Assembly: GCA_024349245.1 (NCBI GenBank)
Contig: JALDNG010000946.1
Span: 1 to 64,000, forward strand
Source: Neodontobutis hainanensis
Taxonomy: Eukaryota > Chordata > Actinopteri > Gobiiformes > Odontobutidae
Direction: 5' to 3'
DNA length: 64,000 nt
The position numbers and the translations under genes are program-made. Shown here piece after piece: positions 21,522-31,250 of this stretch. The first letter of the stretch is position 1. Every line of letters begins with the position of its first letter. The notes under the pieces were generated by a model that had not been told where the DNA came from, did no database searches, and saw only the letters and a list, made by a program, of their open reading frames with translations.

Positions 21522-21705
21522 AATTCAATACTGCCTCTTGATTTATGTCAGGCCAAAACCAGTAGCTTAAAATTAAGAAGTGTTTATGTGGGGCACTGAA
21601 CTCTGAATTAAACCAATGTAAAACATTGAACTATGGAAGCACAACTGTCAAGTGCTACAGTGGTAATTTGAACAGCAAACAGCATTATAAAACATCATAC
21701 TATGT

Positions 21706-22997
21706 TCACACTAGACCAAATCCTGTGTGGCATGAAGAAATGGAAACAAGCAAGTCCCTCTTGAATGAAGTATAGTCCTTGTAGTGAGATGGAATGCGCA
21801 GAATCTCAAAGCAGGTTGAGGCTGTGATGTAGTTTCCAGTTACTACCTCTACAGACAAACTTGTTGGCAAGACCTCCCAGCCTGTCCAGAATTTTACTAG
21901 ATTTTGCAGTTCAGTTGGCGTTGCTACAGAATGAATTAAACAGATTTTAAAATGTTTTATTTCCATAAATATTATGGAAGACAAATATTTCTTAGTTTCA
22001 CCTCCAGTGATGAACTCTTGGAGATAGCCCGATATGCGGAACTTTATGTCTGCTGACCAGTCGTCATCATCATCATCTTCATCTGCTTGTGGCCAGGTGA
22101 TTCGCTGCAGAAGAATCTGCGTCAACAAAAGGCCACATGAAAAAACATCCAGCCGCCAATTGCTGTTATTTCTGCAACCACAATTAATTGGTAACAATAA
22201 AAAATACATGTATACACATTAAACTACCATAACTACCTACATGGGAAAGGGCTTAATTTCTGAGTTGCTCTAAAGAAGATCCCGACAGTGGATCGCATTA
22301 CTGCCACAGAATTAGCTACAAGTGTGTGGAGCTGTAGCAGTGAGACTGAGATGGTTGTATACCGAGAGAGTCGCATGTCATCGTAGGATTACGGCTTATA
22401 TTCCACCAACAGCTGTACCAGATACTGCCTGTGACTTCATCAGTAGAACTGTTTTCAGGAACAGACACCTAATGCTTTTAGATCAGTGGTTACTGAACAA
22501 CTTAGACCATCCCTTGTTTTCAGCTTATGAACAACAAAGAAACCAGTGGACATCTGAGAATCTAATCAGCAGGACGGATCGACTGCTCTACAATCAGTCT
22601 AGGACAGAAGAAGAAGTTTTAATCAACAAATTTGAAGATACCAAATAACTGATTAACTCCTTGGGGATTAATAAAATTGAAGTGAATAAGAAACAAGTTG
22701 TCTGTAAACAAAGCTATCAACTTAGATGCAAGGTCACAGTGGCCAGTGCGAAACCACCTGACAGCACTGGAGAAGGATATAGCATTATCATTCCAGTCCA
22801 AACGCCTTTGCTTCAACTTTTTCTTCAAGTAAGACCATAAGAAAGCAAAATTACCTCTGGACAGATGTTCTCTGCCCCCTCTTTTGGAAAAAGGATAGCT
22901 GCTGTGTCTGGTCTTCGAGTAAGCAGTAAGTCCACAATGGTGTTTCTTTTAGTCCTCTGCGCAGTTGCTTAATCTGTCTTACGACTCGTCCAATCAC
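21706..22997 (-). other. HECT domain C-terminal exons with catalytic Cys
   Basis: 22,855-22,997 gives 'QLRRGLKETPLW' and, after a one-base shift, 'LLLTRRPDTAAILFPKEG'. 22,002-22,116 gives ILLQRITWPQADEDDDDDDW and joins in phase (GGA G|CA) to 21,706-21,923. That last exon reads 'LVKFWTGWEVLP' and 'ITASTCFEILRIPSHY' and ends GFGLV. The Cys in STCFEILR is at the position of the HECT active-site cysteine, which forms the thioester with ubiquitin. The final two exons are intact. Confidence 0.65.
22322..22648 (+). other. Unassigned open frame inside an intron
   Basis: A 108-codon plus-strand frame (MCGAVAVRLRWLY...) with balanced composition lies in the intron between 22,116 and 22,855 of the HECT-type gene. 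No motif was recognised and there is no sign of promoter or splice sites. It may be part of a decayed retroposed sequence or chance. Confidence 0.2.
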
Positions 22998-23200
22998 CTA
23001 ATAACAATAATAAGGAATAAAAGACAAGCATAATAATTGTAGTGGAGAGTTGTAAAATGTATGTAGTTTCGTTTTCAAGTTTTTTATTCTCACTTCACTC
23101 ATCGCATGAATTAAAAGTTTTTCAAAAAAACACTTTAGGTTACTTTTGTTCAGAGGAGGAAGGTCCCATCCCTTTTCTGACAGGTTGGATTCTCCTTCCA

Positions 23201-23386
<186 letters not shown>

Positions 23387-23520
23387 TAAAATACAGTTTA
23401 TGTAACACTTTAAGCAAAATTCACATTTTACCAACTACAGTTAAAAAGAAAATATAGAAAAATCTAACTAAGACATGTCTGTTAAGAGTCTCAGTCAACC
23501 AGGCCATCTAGAAGAAAAGA

Positions 23521-23593
23521 AAGGTTTAAAGCCAAAGCATCTGGACGTAGGTTTGAAGGTGAACCTTGTCCAGATGCTTTGGATTTAACCCTT
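23521..23593. other. Hairpin-forming inverted repeat
   Basis: The arms 23,532-23,546 (CCAAAGCATCTGGAC) and 23,568-23,582 are perfectly complementary over 15 bp. Pairing extends outward to about 26 bp per arm with two mismatches, leaving a 21-nt loop. The shape is that of a small foldback element or a pre-miRNA-like stem. It lies 40 bp from a HECT exon. Confidence 0.6.
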
Positions 23594-23633
23594 TTTTTCC
23601 ATCTTCAAACTAAGAGATATGAGAGAAACATAC

Positions 23634-23885
23634 AAGCTTGATTGTGTCACGAATGTCGAGGTCCGGACAATCCTCTAGAGTGACAGTTGATGTTTCAGGA
23701 CTGCCACCAAGTAGGACATGCACAAAAGCTGGACTAAGTCCTGAAAGGCATGGCCCTCCATGGAGAAAGGAGTGACCCATCATTCTCCCTGCCACAAGGA
23801 ACAGGTCACTTTCAACAAGAAAGTGCGACGCTACAGGCACCAAATGACCGGTTCTCCATCAAAAGCCGAGTGACACTGCTATTTG
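23634..23885 (-). other. HECT domain exon (N-lobe side)
   Basis: The frame reads 'HLVPVASHFLVESDLFLVAG' and then RMMGHSFLHGGPCLSGLSPA and 'LEDCPDLDIRDTIKL', ending at a CTT|GTATGT donor. These are hallmarks of the HECT-like domain in the fish family, where the N-lobe docks the E2 enzyme. The upstream part ('FDGEP') is in another frame, so a one-base loss near 23,862 is likely. Confidence 0.6.
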
Positions 23886-24564
23886 CTGTGAAAAAATTAT
23901 GTTAGAAAGCAATTGGTTTTCTAAATTTGTGTGGATGTTTCAATATTTGTGAACTGTAAATGCTTAAATCCTTGACGATTAATTTTTATTAAATGTTTCA
24001 TAATAGCAATGCATTATAATTTAATTGTATAGCAAACAGCATGGGCATATATGCATAAAATACATACCAAAATGAATGTGAAATCCAAACTTTAATTCTT
24101 CCATGCAAGTTGAGAAGAAAAAACCCCAAGTCCAATAGCAGTATCCCTGTACAACAAAATTTTAATAGTAGGCTTAATTATTATTTGACAACTATAACTT
24201 TTATTTGGTTTTACCTTCAAGTCTACCCATTCCACATTGGTTTGCTTAAAAGATATAATGTCCTGTTCTGCAGGACTTTCCTGATGTCCATGCACAGAGT
24301 TAACGGACTCTTCATTGCATGGATTTGGAGATAATACTCCTCACACTGAGATATGGCCTTACTTAAGTCACTAATAGATGACCAATCTAATAAGAAACAG
24401 TAAAAACAAATGGTTCAATACATAAATCTAATATGCATGATTAAGAAATTGAATGTCTCTCTCTTAACAATGCTTTGATGGCTGTTCTATAATTAAAAAC
24501 GCTTTGAATAGCACATACCTACGGAGCCCCTCTGGTCACACTATGTCAAAATATATATATGTAA

Positions 24565-24725
24565 CTAAGTCGTGGCCTCAAGATAGCTAAGTCGTGGCCA
24601 CAAGATAAGCTAAGTCGTGGCCACAAGATAAGCTAAGTCGTGGCCACAAGATAAGCTAAGTCGTGGCCTCAAGATACGCTAAGTCGTGGCCACAAGATAA
24701 GCTAAGTCGTGGCCTCAAGATAAGT
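24565..24725 (+). repeat. Left arm of the 23-bp minisatellite
   Basis: About seven units of CTAAGTCGTGGCCACAAGATAAG, with GCCTC in place of GCCAC in the outermost and some inner units. Each unit contains the 8-bp palindrome GTGGCCAC. The arm is the reverse complement of the array at 25,036-26,225. Confidence 0.9.
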
Positions 24726-24814
24726 GAATACAAAAGGAGAATGCACAATGGAGCAGCTTTTCTCCCGAAAGCATTCACGCTAGCACGCAGTGCAAGCACA
24801 CTAACTCTGCCACC

Positions 24815-24865
24815 CATAAGGCTCATACATACAGCCAGATGGAGGCTGTATGTATGAGCCTTATG
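24815..24865. other. Perfect 22-bp-arm hairpin at the centre of the inverted-repeat element
   Basis: Arms 24,815-24,836 and 24,844-24,865 (CATAAGGCTCATACATACAG... and its exact complement) are separated by a 7-nt loop. The hairpin lies between the two oppositely oriented minisatellite arms. Confidence 0.85.
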
Positions 24866-25035
24866 GCTGCCACCGTGACCTAAACCTAGAACGCCTCTGC
24901 TGACGCTTTATCGTAGGCTACACAGACATGCTTTTCAAAGTTGGTAAATAAAGAAGTAGCCTATACACATGTAAAAAGTATAAATATATGCTATAAAATA
25001 TGAAGAGATATAAAAGCCCATGGATATGTAGCCTA

Positions 25036-26225
25036 CGACCACAACTTAGCTTATCTTGTGGCCACGACTTAGCGTATCTTGTGGCCACGACTTAGCGTAT
25101 CTTGTGGCCACGACTTAGCGTATCTTGTGGCCCGACTTAGCGTATCTTGTGGCCACGACTTAGCGTATCTTGTGGCCACGACTTAGCGTATCTTGTGGCC
25201 GCACGACTTAGCGTATCTTGTGGCCACGACTTAGCGTATCTTGTGGCCACGACTTAGCGTATCTTGTGGCCACGACTTAGCGTATCTTGTGGCCACGACT
25301 TAGCGTATCTTGTGGCCACGACTTAGCGTATCTTGTGGCCACGACTTAGCGTATCTGGTGGCCACGACTTAGCGTATCTGGTGGCCACGACTTAGCTTAT
25401 CTGGTGGCCACGACTTAGCCTTATCTGGTGGCCACGACTTAGCTTATCTGGTGGCCACGACTTAGCTTATCTGGTGGCCACGACTTAGCTTATCTGGTGG
25501 CCACGACTTAGCTTATCTGGTGGCCACGACTTAGCTTATCTGGTGGCCACGACTTAGCTTATCTGGTGGCCACGACTTAGCTTATCTGGTGGCCACGACT
25601 TAGCTTATCTGGTGGCCACGACTTAGCTTATCTGGTGGCCACGACTTAGCTTATCTGGTGGCCACGACTTAGCTTATCTGGTGGCCACGACTTAGCTTAT
25701 CTGGTGGCCACGACTTAGCTTATCTGGTGGCCACGACTTAGCTTATCTGGTGGCCACGACTTAGCTTATCTGGTGGCCACGACTTAGCTTATCTGGTGGC
25801 CACGACTTAGCTTATCTGGTGGCCACGACTTAGCTTATCTGGTGGCCACGACTTAGCTTATCTGGTGGCCACGACTTAGCTTATCTGGTGGCCACGACTT
25901 AGCTTATCTGGTGGCCACGACTTAGCTTATCTGGTGGCCACGACTTAGCTTATCTGGTGGCCACGACTTAGCTTATCTGGTGGCCACGACTTAGCTTATC
26001 TGGTGGCCACGACTTAGCTTATCTGGTGGCCACGACTTAGCTTATCTGGTGGCCACGACTTAGCTTATCTGGTGGCCACGACTTAGCTTATCTGGTGACC
26101 ACGACTTAGCTTATCTGGTGGACGACTTAGCTTATCTGGAGGCCACGACTTAGCTTATCTTGAGGCCACGACTTAGCTTATCTTGAGGCCACGACTTAGC
26201 TTATCTTGAGGCCACGACTTAGTTA
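25036..26225 (-). repeat. Right arm of the 23-bp minisatellite, about 51 units
   Basis: Head-to-tail units of ACTTAGCTTATCTGGTGGCCACG. Variants are arranged in blocks: GCGTATCTTGTGG units first (25,065-25,360), then GCTTATCTGGTGG units (about 25,390-26,100), then GCTTATCTTGAGG units at the outer edge (26,140-26,225). Homogeneous blocks point to local amplification by slippage or unequal exchange. There are no unique spacers, so it is not a CRISPR array. Confidence 0.95.
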
Positions 26226-26573
26226 CATATATTTTTTTTTACATAGTGTGACCAGAGGGCTCCGTACATACCCATGGAAGTAGTCGCTGAAGTTATGGAT
26301 GGTCCAGGAACCACTGCTTGTTCCTTTTCGCTGGGATAATCTGCAAGTGTCACTTGACTAAAATAAAAAAAAATATAAAAAAATAAATTATACACATATG
26401 TAACAAATGCAAGAATGACAACAGGCTCAGTTCATTTAATGTCAAAACACTGTAAAGAAACAATAGAAACAACACTGATAAAATTATTCTTTCGTATAAA
26501 AGGGTCATTCAGTCTAGAAATTGAATCCAACCAATAAAATATCTTTAAAAAATTAGAAAATAAAAAAAGATAC

Positions 26574-27385
26574 CTTTCACCACATGTAGATGTGTGCTGC
26601 TCTATCCGATCAGATTTAAACATTTTCAGACAAACAGGACAGGACTGAGCTGTTGGAAAATAGAAAGATGTTTTAGTAAAACATAATTATGTGAAAGGAC
26701 ATAAATATGAACTAGGTTCTTAAGTTTTAAATTATGGTGTAGTAAGAAGTGTAGGTTGTCGTAAGGACAGACAAATCATACATTGTTCCTCAACCAGATG
26801 AGCTGTGTCTTCCTTAGGCCCGTCAAAGTCGACTTCAATGATCAAACAGGAGTCAATATGATACTTTAGAAGCTGCAGAGGTACAGCAACACCACACTTG
26901 TGACATGTGGCTTTTGCCATACCTGATGGCTCCATCAGTTAGTTGTAGTGGACTTGTATTAAGATCTTCTTGGACAGGGACTATGAACAGGTTTTTACCC
27001 CTTGAGCAACAGACTTCAATAGTCTGCCTGTATAACCAGCATCGTCAGGTGATACAAGGGACAGTTTACGGCTTCCCCATCCACCTGTCAAAATTAAAAA
27101 TTATTTAAAAATTCTAAAAATTGCAGCCAAACATAGATTGCATAGTATAGTTTTTATAGACATTACTGCAATTATATTAAATAAACTAACCATTGCTTCT
27201 TGTTAAAAAAAAATCTCTGCTTACCAGCTGCTTTATAAAGTAGCCATCCACCTGTTACTGTTTGCAGTTTTGGATATAGAACTTTGAGGGCGTCACATAA
27301 CTGTAGGTGAAAAAGTACAAAAAAATTGACATTTCATCTCAAAACAAACCTATTTAATGTGCATTGCACGCACAATTAATATAAC

Positions 27386-27440
<55 letters not shown>

Positions 27441-27659
27441 TTAAGAGCATAGTACCTCTTCATGTGTCATGCTTTCATCAAGATGAGCAGTCCTTGGACC
27501 CAACCCAGCCTGCATATGGGTCACTTTCTCAAGCTCACTTGGAGTTTTTTCACACTGCTTTGGTAGCAAATAGAAAGACACCCCGAGTGCCTTGATTTTT
27601 TTGGCTGGGATAACATTTGTTGCTGGAAGCGATTCTTCCCCGGCCTTTAGTAAAAATGC
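26574..27659 (-). other. Middle exons with zinc-binding motifs (HECT-type gene)
   Basis: 27,456-27,659 is an intact 68-codon exon (AFLLKAGEESLPATN...). 27,225-27,300 reads LCDALKVLYPKLQTVTGGWL and joins in phase to 26,782-27,084, which has 'VVP'-like strands and then CHKCGVAVPLQLLKYHIDSC. That is a C-x2-C...H-x3-C zinc motif of the ubiquitin-binding (UBZ-like) style. 26,574-26,649 adds a second one, CPVCLKMFKSDRIEQHTSTC. Two one-base shifts interrupt the 26,782-27,084 exon. The motifs suggest ubiquitin binding ahead of the catalytic domain, which is an inference from family style. Confidence 0.55.
27389..27436. repeat. (AT)n microsatellite
   Basis: About 24 units in the intron between the 27,225-27,300 and 27,456-27,659 exons. 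Confidence 0.9.
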
Positions 27660-28485
27660 CTGGAAATGTTCTATGGTGAAAAGTTTTTGATTAAAAATTT
27701 AAATACAAGTTTAAGGTTTTTTTATTAGGTAGGCAAATTTCCACTGGACTGTTGCAGTACAGGCGGTTGGGCAAAAACATGCTGTTGTCACTTTTGCTTG
27801 TTAGGAGATTCCTGAGACCAGTTTATTCTGGTTTTAAGCCAGGTTCATGTGTAAACATATTTAAAATGTTTATAGAAGAAATTAGCATTTGTGGTGAGGG
27901 ATAGAATTCTGAACAGACAATGAAAAAACTATTTACAACATAGCCGTAAGAACTTACATTAAAACCTATAAATTAAGAATTTTACTAACTTGAATTTGCT
28001 AACTGTATACTAATTTGCTCATTAAATAAACATACAATGTGAGGTACATTCATTAAAGGATTCAAACCAGGCTCTGAAATTACCTACACGTAGCAGAGTG
28101 GTTGTCATTTGCCAAAACCATCTCAATTTGTAATAGTTTGTGGATAATGCCAATTTCTCCAATGAAAATGTATTATGACCATGCCTCCAGTAGCCCCCAT
28201 TCTGTACTTTAGGACATTCTGTTTACAAACTTTTAAATGGTCTATATCAAATTGGTTTAACATATGACACTTTAATGACTGCAGTTTGATCTGTGAAAAG
28301 AAAGCAGTACTACACTAACAGAAACAGCTGAAAGTTTATGCTAGTAAACTAGCTTTGTTTTTTTTGCCTCTTCTCCCGGCCATATTGAGGGGACCAGCAC
28401 ATTAGCCCAAACCGCGGTCCTATCCCAGTGGAAATGCGCTAAAAAGTTTAAACACACCGCAGGCATATGCCATATTATTTCGTAC

Positions 28486-29025
28486 CTTGTCATTTCCATT
28501 TGAAGCGATGGTCCAGTAGAATGGTCCCTCCTATTCAGCGATAAAACATTTAGTATGGTCAGACTTCAAAATAATGCGTAAAGCACAAGTGTGTACTACA
28601 CGTTAGCTTCACCGCTAGCTGTACTTGGCTGCCTTTCAGTCAATAAATCCAGAAAACGCCTGGCTGACTGGACAATTTCAACTTGGTTATTCTGAAATAA
28701 CAAAAATGTTTATCGCTACTATATGTGACAGACCTTCAGTAGAAATACAACAGAACAGGAGTAAAACAGTATCTAACTTAGCACCCTTGGCGCATCAGTT
28801 GCCAGGTCCCGCCATGTTTGTTGTAGGTTATTACCATGGTCATCCTCCATAGCTGCTATTGTCCCCTAGTGATGACTTAACTACTAGTCTCTTTAGTGTG
28901 ATTGAGCTTTATAACATTTATTAGAAGTAACATATGTTTTAAAAAACGTCAGATATTGCATGCTAGCCTATATAAACTTTGATAACGAAAGATGAACTTA
29001 CCGCAGTGTTGCTGCTGGCCGCCAT
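28486..29025 (-). other. 5' exons of the HECT-type gene
   Basis: The first exon would be MAASSNTA from the ATG at 29,023-29,025 to a GCG|GTAAGT donor, ending in phase 0. The next piece continues in phase with GTIAAMEDDHGNNLQQTWRD; its donor near 28,785 is unclear. 28,602-28,691 has a good TTTCAG acceptor and reads NNQVEIVQSARRFLDLLTER. 28,486-28,530 reads GPFYWTIASNGNDK and joins in phase to the 27,456-27,659 exon. These N-terminal exons have no recognised domain. Confidence 0.5.
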
Positions 29026-29560
29026 TGTTCAACTGGCTTGCGCGCTGTATTGCTGTGTTTACCAACGTGACCAGGTCATCGCTGCGTGATTGGCTAGAGG
29101 ATAGATCGACTCACACAATATCCATTGCAATTCCTCGGTACTCCGGATGTTCCATGAACTTCTTTTACTGCGTATTTTACACTGTGAATTTCAACGGTTG
29201 AATTTGTGTGGTCGAAAAAATATCTATTTAATATTTACACATTTTGAAACTTTGGATAATATCTATTCAAATTTCTAACCTTGAAATTCAGTCACTAAAA
29301 TTCAAAGACAAAAATATTCAAACATATGTTTTCAGTGATAAAAAAAAAATTAAACAATTACGAGAAAGAAAAATAGCTTAAAAATAGCTTATGGAAGATA
29401 TTTTTCTAGGCTTCCTGGGTAACAGAGAAGAGGAAAAAAGGGGAGAAGCCATTTTGTGAAAAGAAAAATTAGTTTTTTTAAAAGGAAGGTACACATGGAC
29501 TTCAAAACACTAATCATTTGTATTTTTATTTTATGTCCTGTGAGATTTTTAGGTCTCGGC
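29026..29560. promoter_or_regulatory. Upstream region of the HECT-type gene
   Basis: The 90 bp above the putative first exon (to about 29,120) are GC-richer than the surroundings and contain several CpG dinucleotides, as a promoter might. Beyond 29,210 the sequence is AT-rich and featureless. No TATA box was found at a convincing distance. Confidence 0.3.
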
Positions 29561-31250
29561 CTCTCCGCTCAAACCAGTGCACCCCAAACTTCCTCTGCCC
29601 TTCCACACACACCTGCTCCTGTCGGCTGAGACGCTGCAGAAAGACAGCAGCAAAACAAACGGTAATATAAACATATTCCAAACAAATGTTTATCTGTATT
29701 TAGTTTAAACTGTATCTATTGAGAGAGACAAAAGAGGAATTTGTAGATTAAAGTTGGAAATTGTGTGAAACTTGACCTTAATGTGAATGTAATGTGTTTT
29801 TCCGAGGAAAAATGCACCATTGGCCATGGTTGCCATGGAGACCGGGAGCGGGGCTGTGGTGGCGTGGCAGAGGAGAGGGCACTGAGAACAGGAGAGGAGG
29901 CCGACACTGGGTCCAGACAAGAGAAGGACCTTTGACTGACCCTTGAACAGGTCAGGAACACAAACACATAGACACAGGAGGACAGACAGATAGAGATACA
30001 TAAAGAAACAAACACGGAACAGACATCTACAGAAGGTGAATGTGCTTTTGAATTATGAGAAAAGTTTATAAATAGTCTGTTAAAGAACAGATATTGTATT
30101 ACGTTTGTGTGACACAGCAGAGAGGAGATTAAAGATTTGACGACACATATTTTGTTCCAAATGTTTCCTCCTGTGAGCCTCTGGGTCTCCACCTACCTCG
30201 ACAGCAGCATTCCGTCCCACGACTGTCCAACCCCGACACACTCTTCCAGGCCAGCCGCTCCACCAAGGCCTAAAAGAATCTGCCCAATGTGCAGCGATTC
30301 AGACACAGAAGCGGTAAGATACCGAAAACATTTTGAAAATGTAATGTAATATGAACAAAAGAAAGAGGCTTTTCTCAATGACACAAAGCCTGAAATGAAT
30401 ACTGATTATGTTGTTTTCTCCGAGGAAAATGCACAAATTCCCATGGTCACCGGAGCAGGCGAAGCCAAGGATTGGAGGTGGTGGGGTGCGGCGTGACGAG
30501 GGGCGGAGCGAAGTGTGGAGGCCCAGACCCAGGCTACAGCAGGAGCAACACTGAGCAACACTGACCGGACATCAGGAGTTAAGTCATGTACACACACCAC
30601 ATGACACACACATAGTGACACTTAAAACACACACAAAGACAAAGCACGGAGGTGAAAATGTTAAAAGATCCGAAACCTTGGATCCAAAATAAAAGTATTG
30701 ATTAGTATTTTGCAAAACAATGGTATGTATCTATTAGTACGAGAACTAATAGAGGTCCTTAATTTCAGTGTGGTTCAAAAACACTGTATAAAAATGGTCA
30801 CTGTGTAATCAGAATAATTTAAAAATGCGTCTCAAGGTTGAATTGCAGAGCAAAGTTATAAAGATAATACAAAGTTATAGATATTTGGGCCATCAGCTCA
30901 AACATAAAATAATGTTTCCAGAAGAAATATTTGAAATGAACAAGTATGTATTTCCCTGGTTTGGTTCTGACAAAAGTGTTGGAAAAGGTGGAAAAACAAT
31001 CCCTGTTTGGAGTTACAAGGAATGTCAACACAAGTTACCGGGGCCTTCGAGGCACCCTGCTTTTTGCTCACGTCCGAGCAAAAGAAATGTTTTGGTTTTG
31101 GAACTATGTTTTTTTCGTTGTTTTTGTTTGAGCTCAACAGAAAGTGTGGGAGCCTTTACATTAAACAGACGTTTTAATGTTGAAAAATGTTGAAGTAGAA
31201 ATGTGTCAGTGACAGAAACAGATTGCACTGATGGTGTTAAATAAAGTTTA
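29561..31250 (+). other. Region with two related segments and exon-like pieces, unassigned
   Basis: 29,795-29,985 and 30,405-30,610 are related: both read 'CCGAGGAAAAATGCA' followed by CCATGGT and a GC-rich stretch, roughly 600 bp apart. A Pro-rich exon-like piece at about 30,165-30,314 includes RPKRICPMCSDSDTEA and ends at GCG|GTAAGA. An AATAAAG poly(A) signal lies at 31,241. This could be the remains of a host gene or of the older ERV; I could not decide. Confidence 0.25.

Larger units (their letters stand above)
24520..26266. mobile_element. Inverted-repeat DNA element filled with a 23-bp minisatellite
   Basis: The ends are complementary: TACGGAGCCCCTCTGGTCACACTATGT at the left, and its complement with one base fewer at the right. 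They are flanked by direct CATACC copies (24,514-24,519 and 26,267-26,272), a likely 6-bp target duplication. Inside each end is an array of a 23-bp unit, about 7 copies on the left and 51 on the right in opposite orientation, around a 300-bp centre with a hairpin. No protein is encoded, so it would be moved by a transposase from elsewhere. A 6-bp duplication excludes the TA, TTAA and 8-bp groups; the superfamily is unresolved. Confidence 0.75.
24216..26357 (-). other. Linker exons of the HECT-type gene flanking the minisatellite element
   Basis: 26,272-26,357 follows a TTTTAG acceptor, reads QVTLADYPSEKEQAVVPGPS and ends at an ATGG|GTATGT donor. The next exon, 24,216-24,386, starts after CTTATTAG and joins in phase (GAT, Asp) with WSSISDLSKAISQCEEYYLQ. 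A frame change then leads to a piece ending 'WVDLK' at a GTAAAA donor. The intron between them contains the whole inverted-repeat element 24,520-26,266. Confidence 0.45.

Noticed and set aside
24565..26225. Possible CRISPR-like array of short direct repeats
   Set aside because: Units are head to tail with no unique spacers, in a eukaryotic intron, inside an inverted-repeat element.
24520..26266. Assignment of the inverted-repeat element to Tc1/mariner on the basis of TA at both tips
   Set aside because: The TA is part of the inverted ends, and the better direct repeat is CATACC outside it; no TA-only empty site is available.
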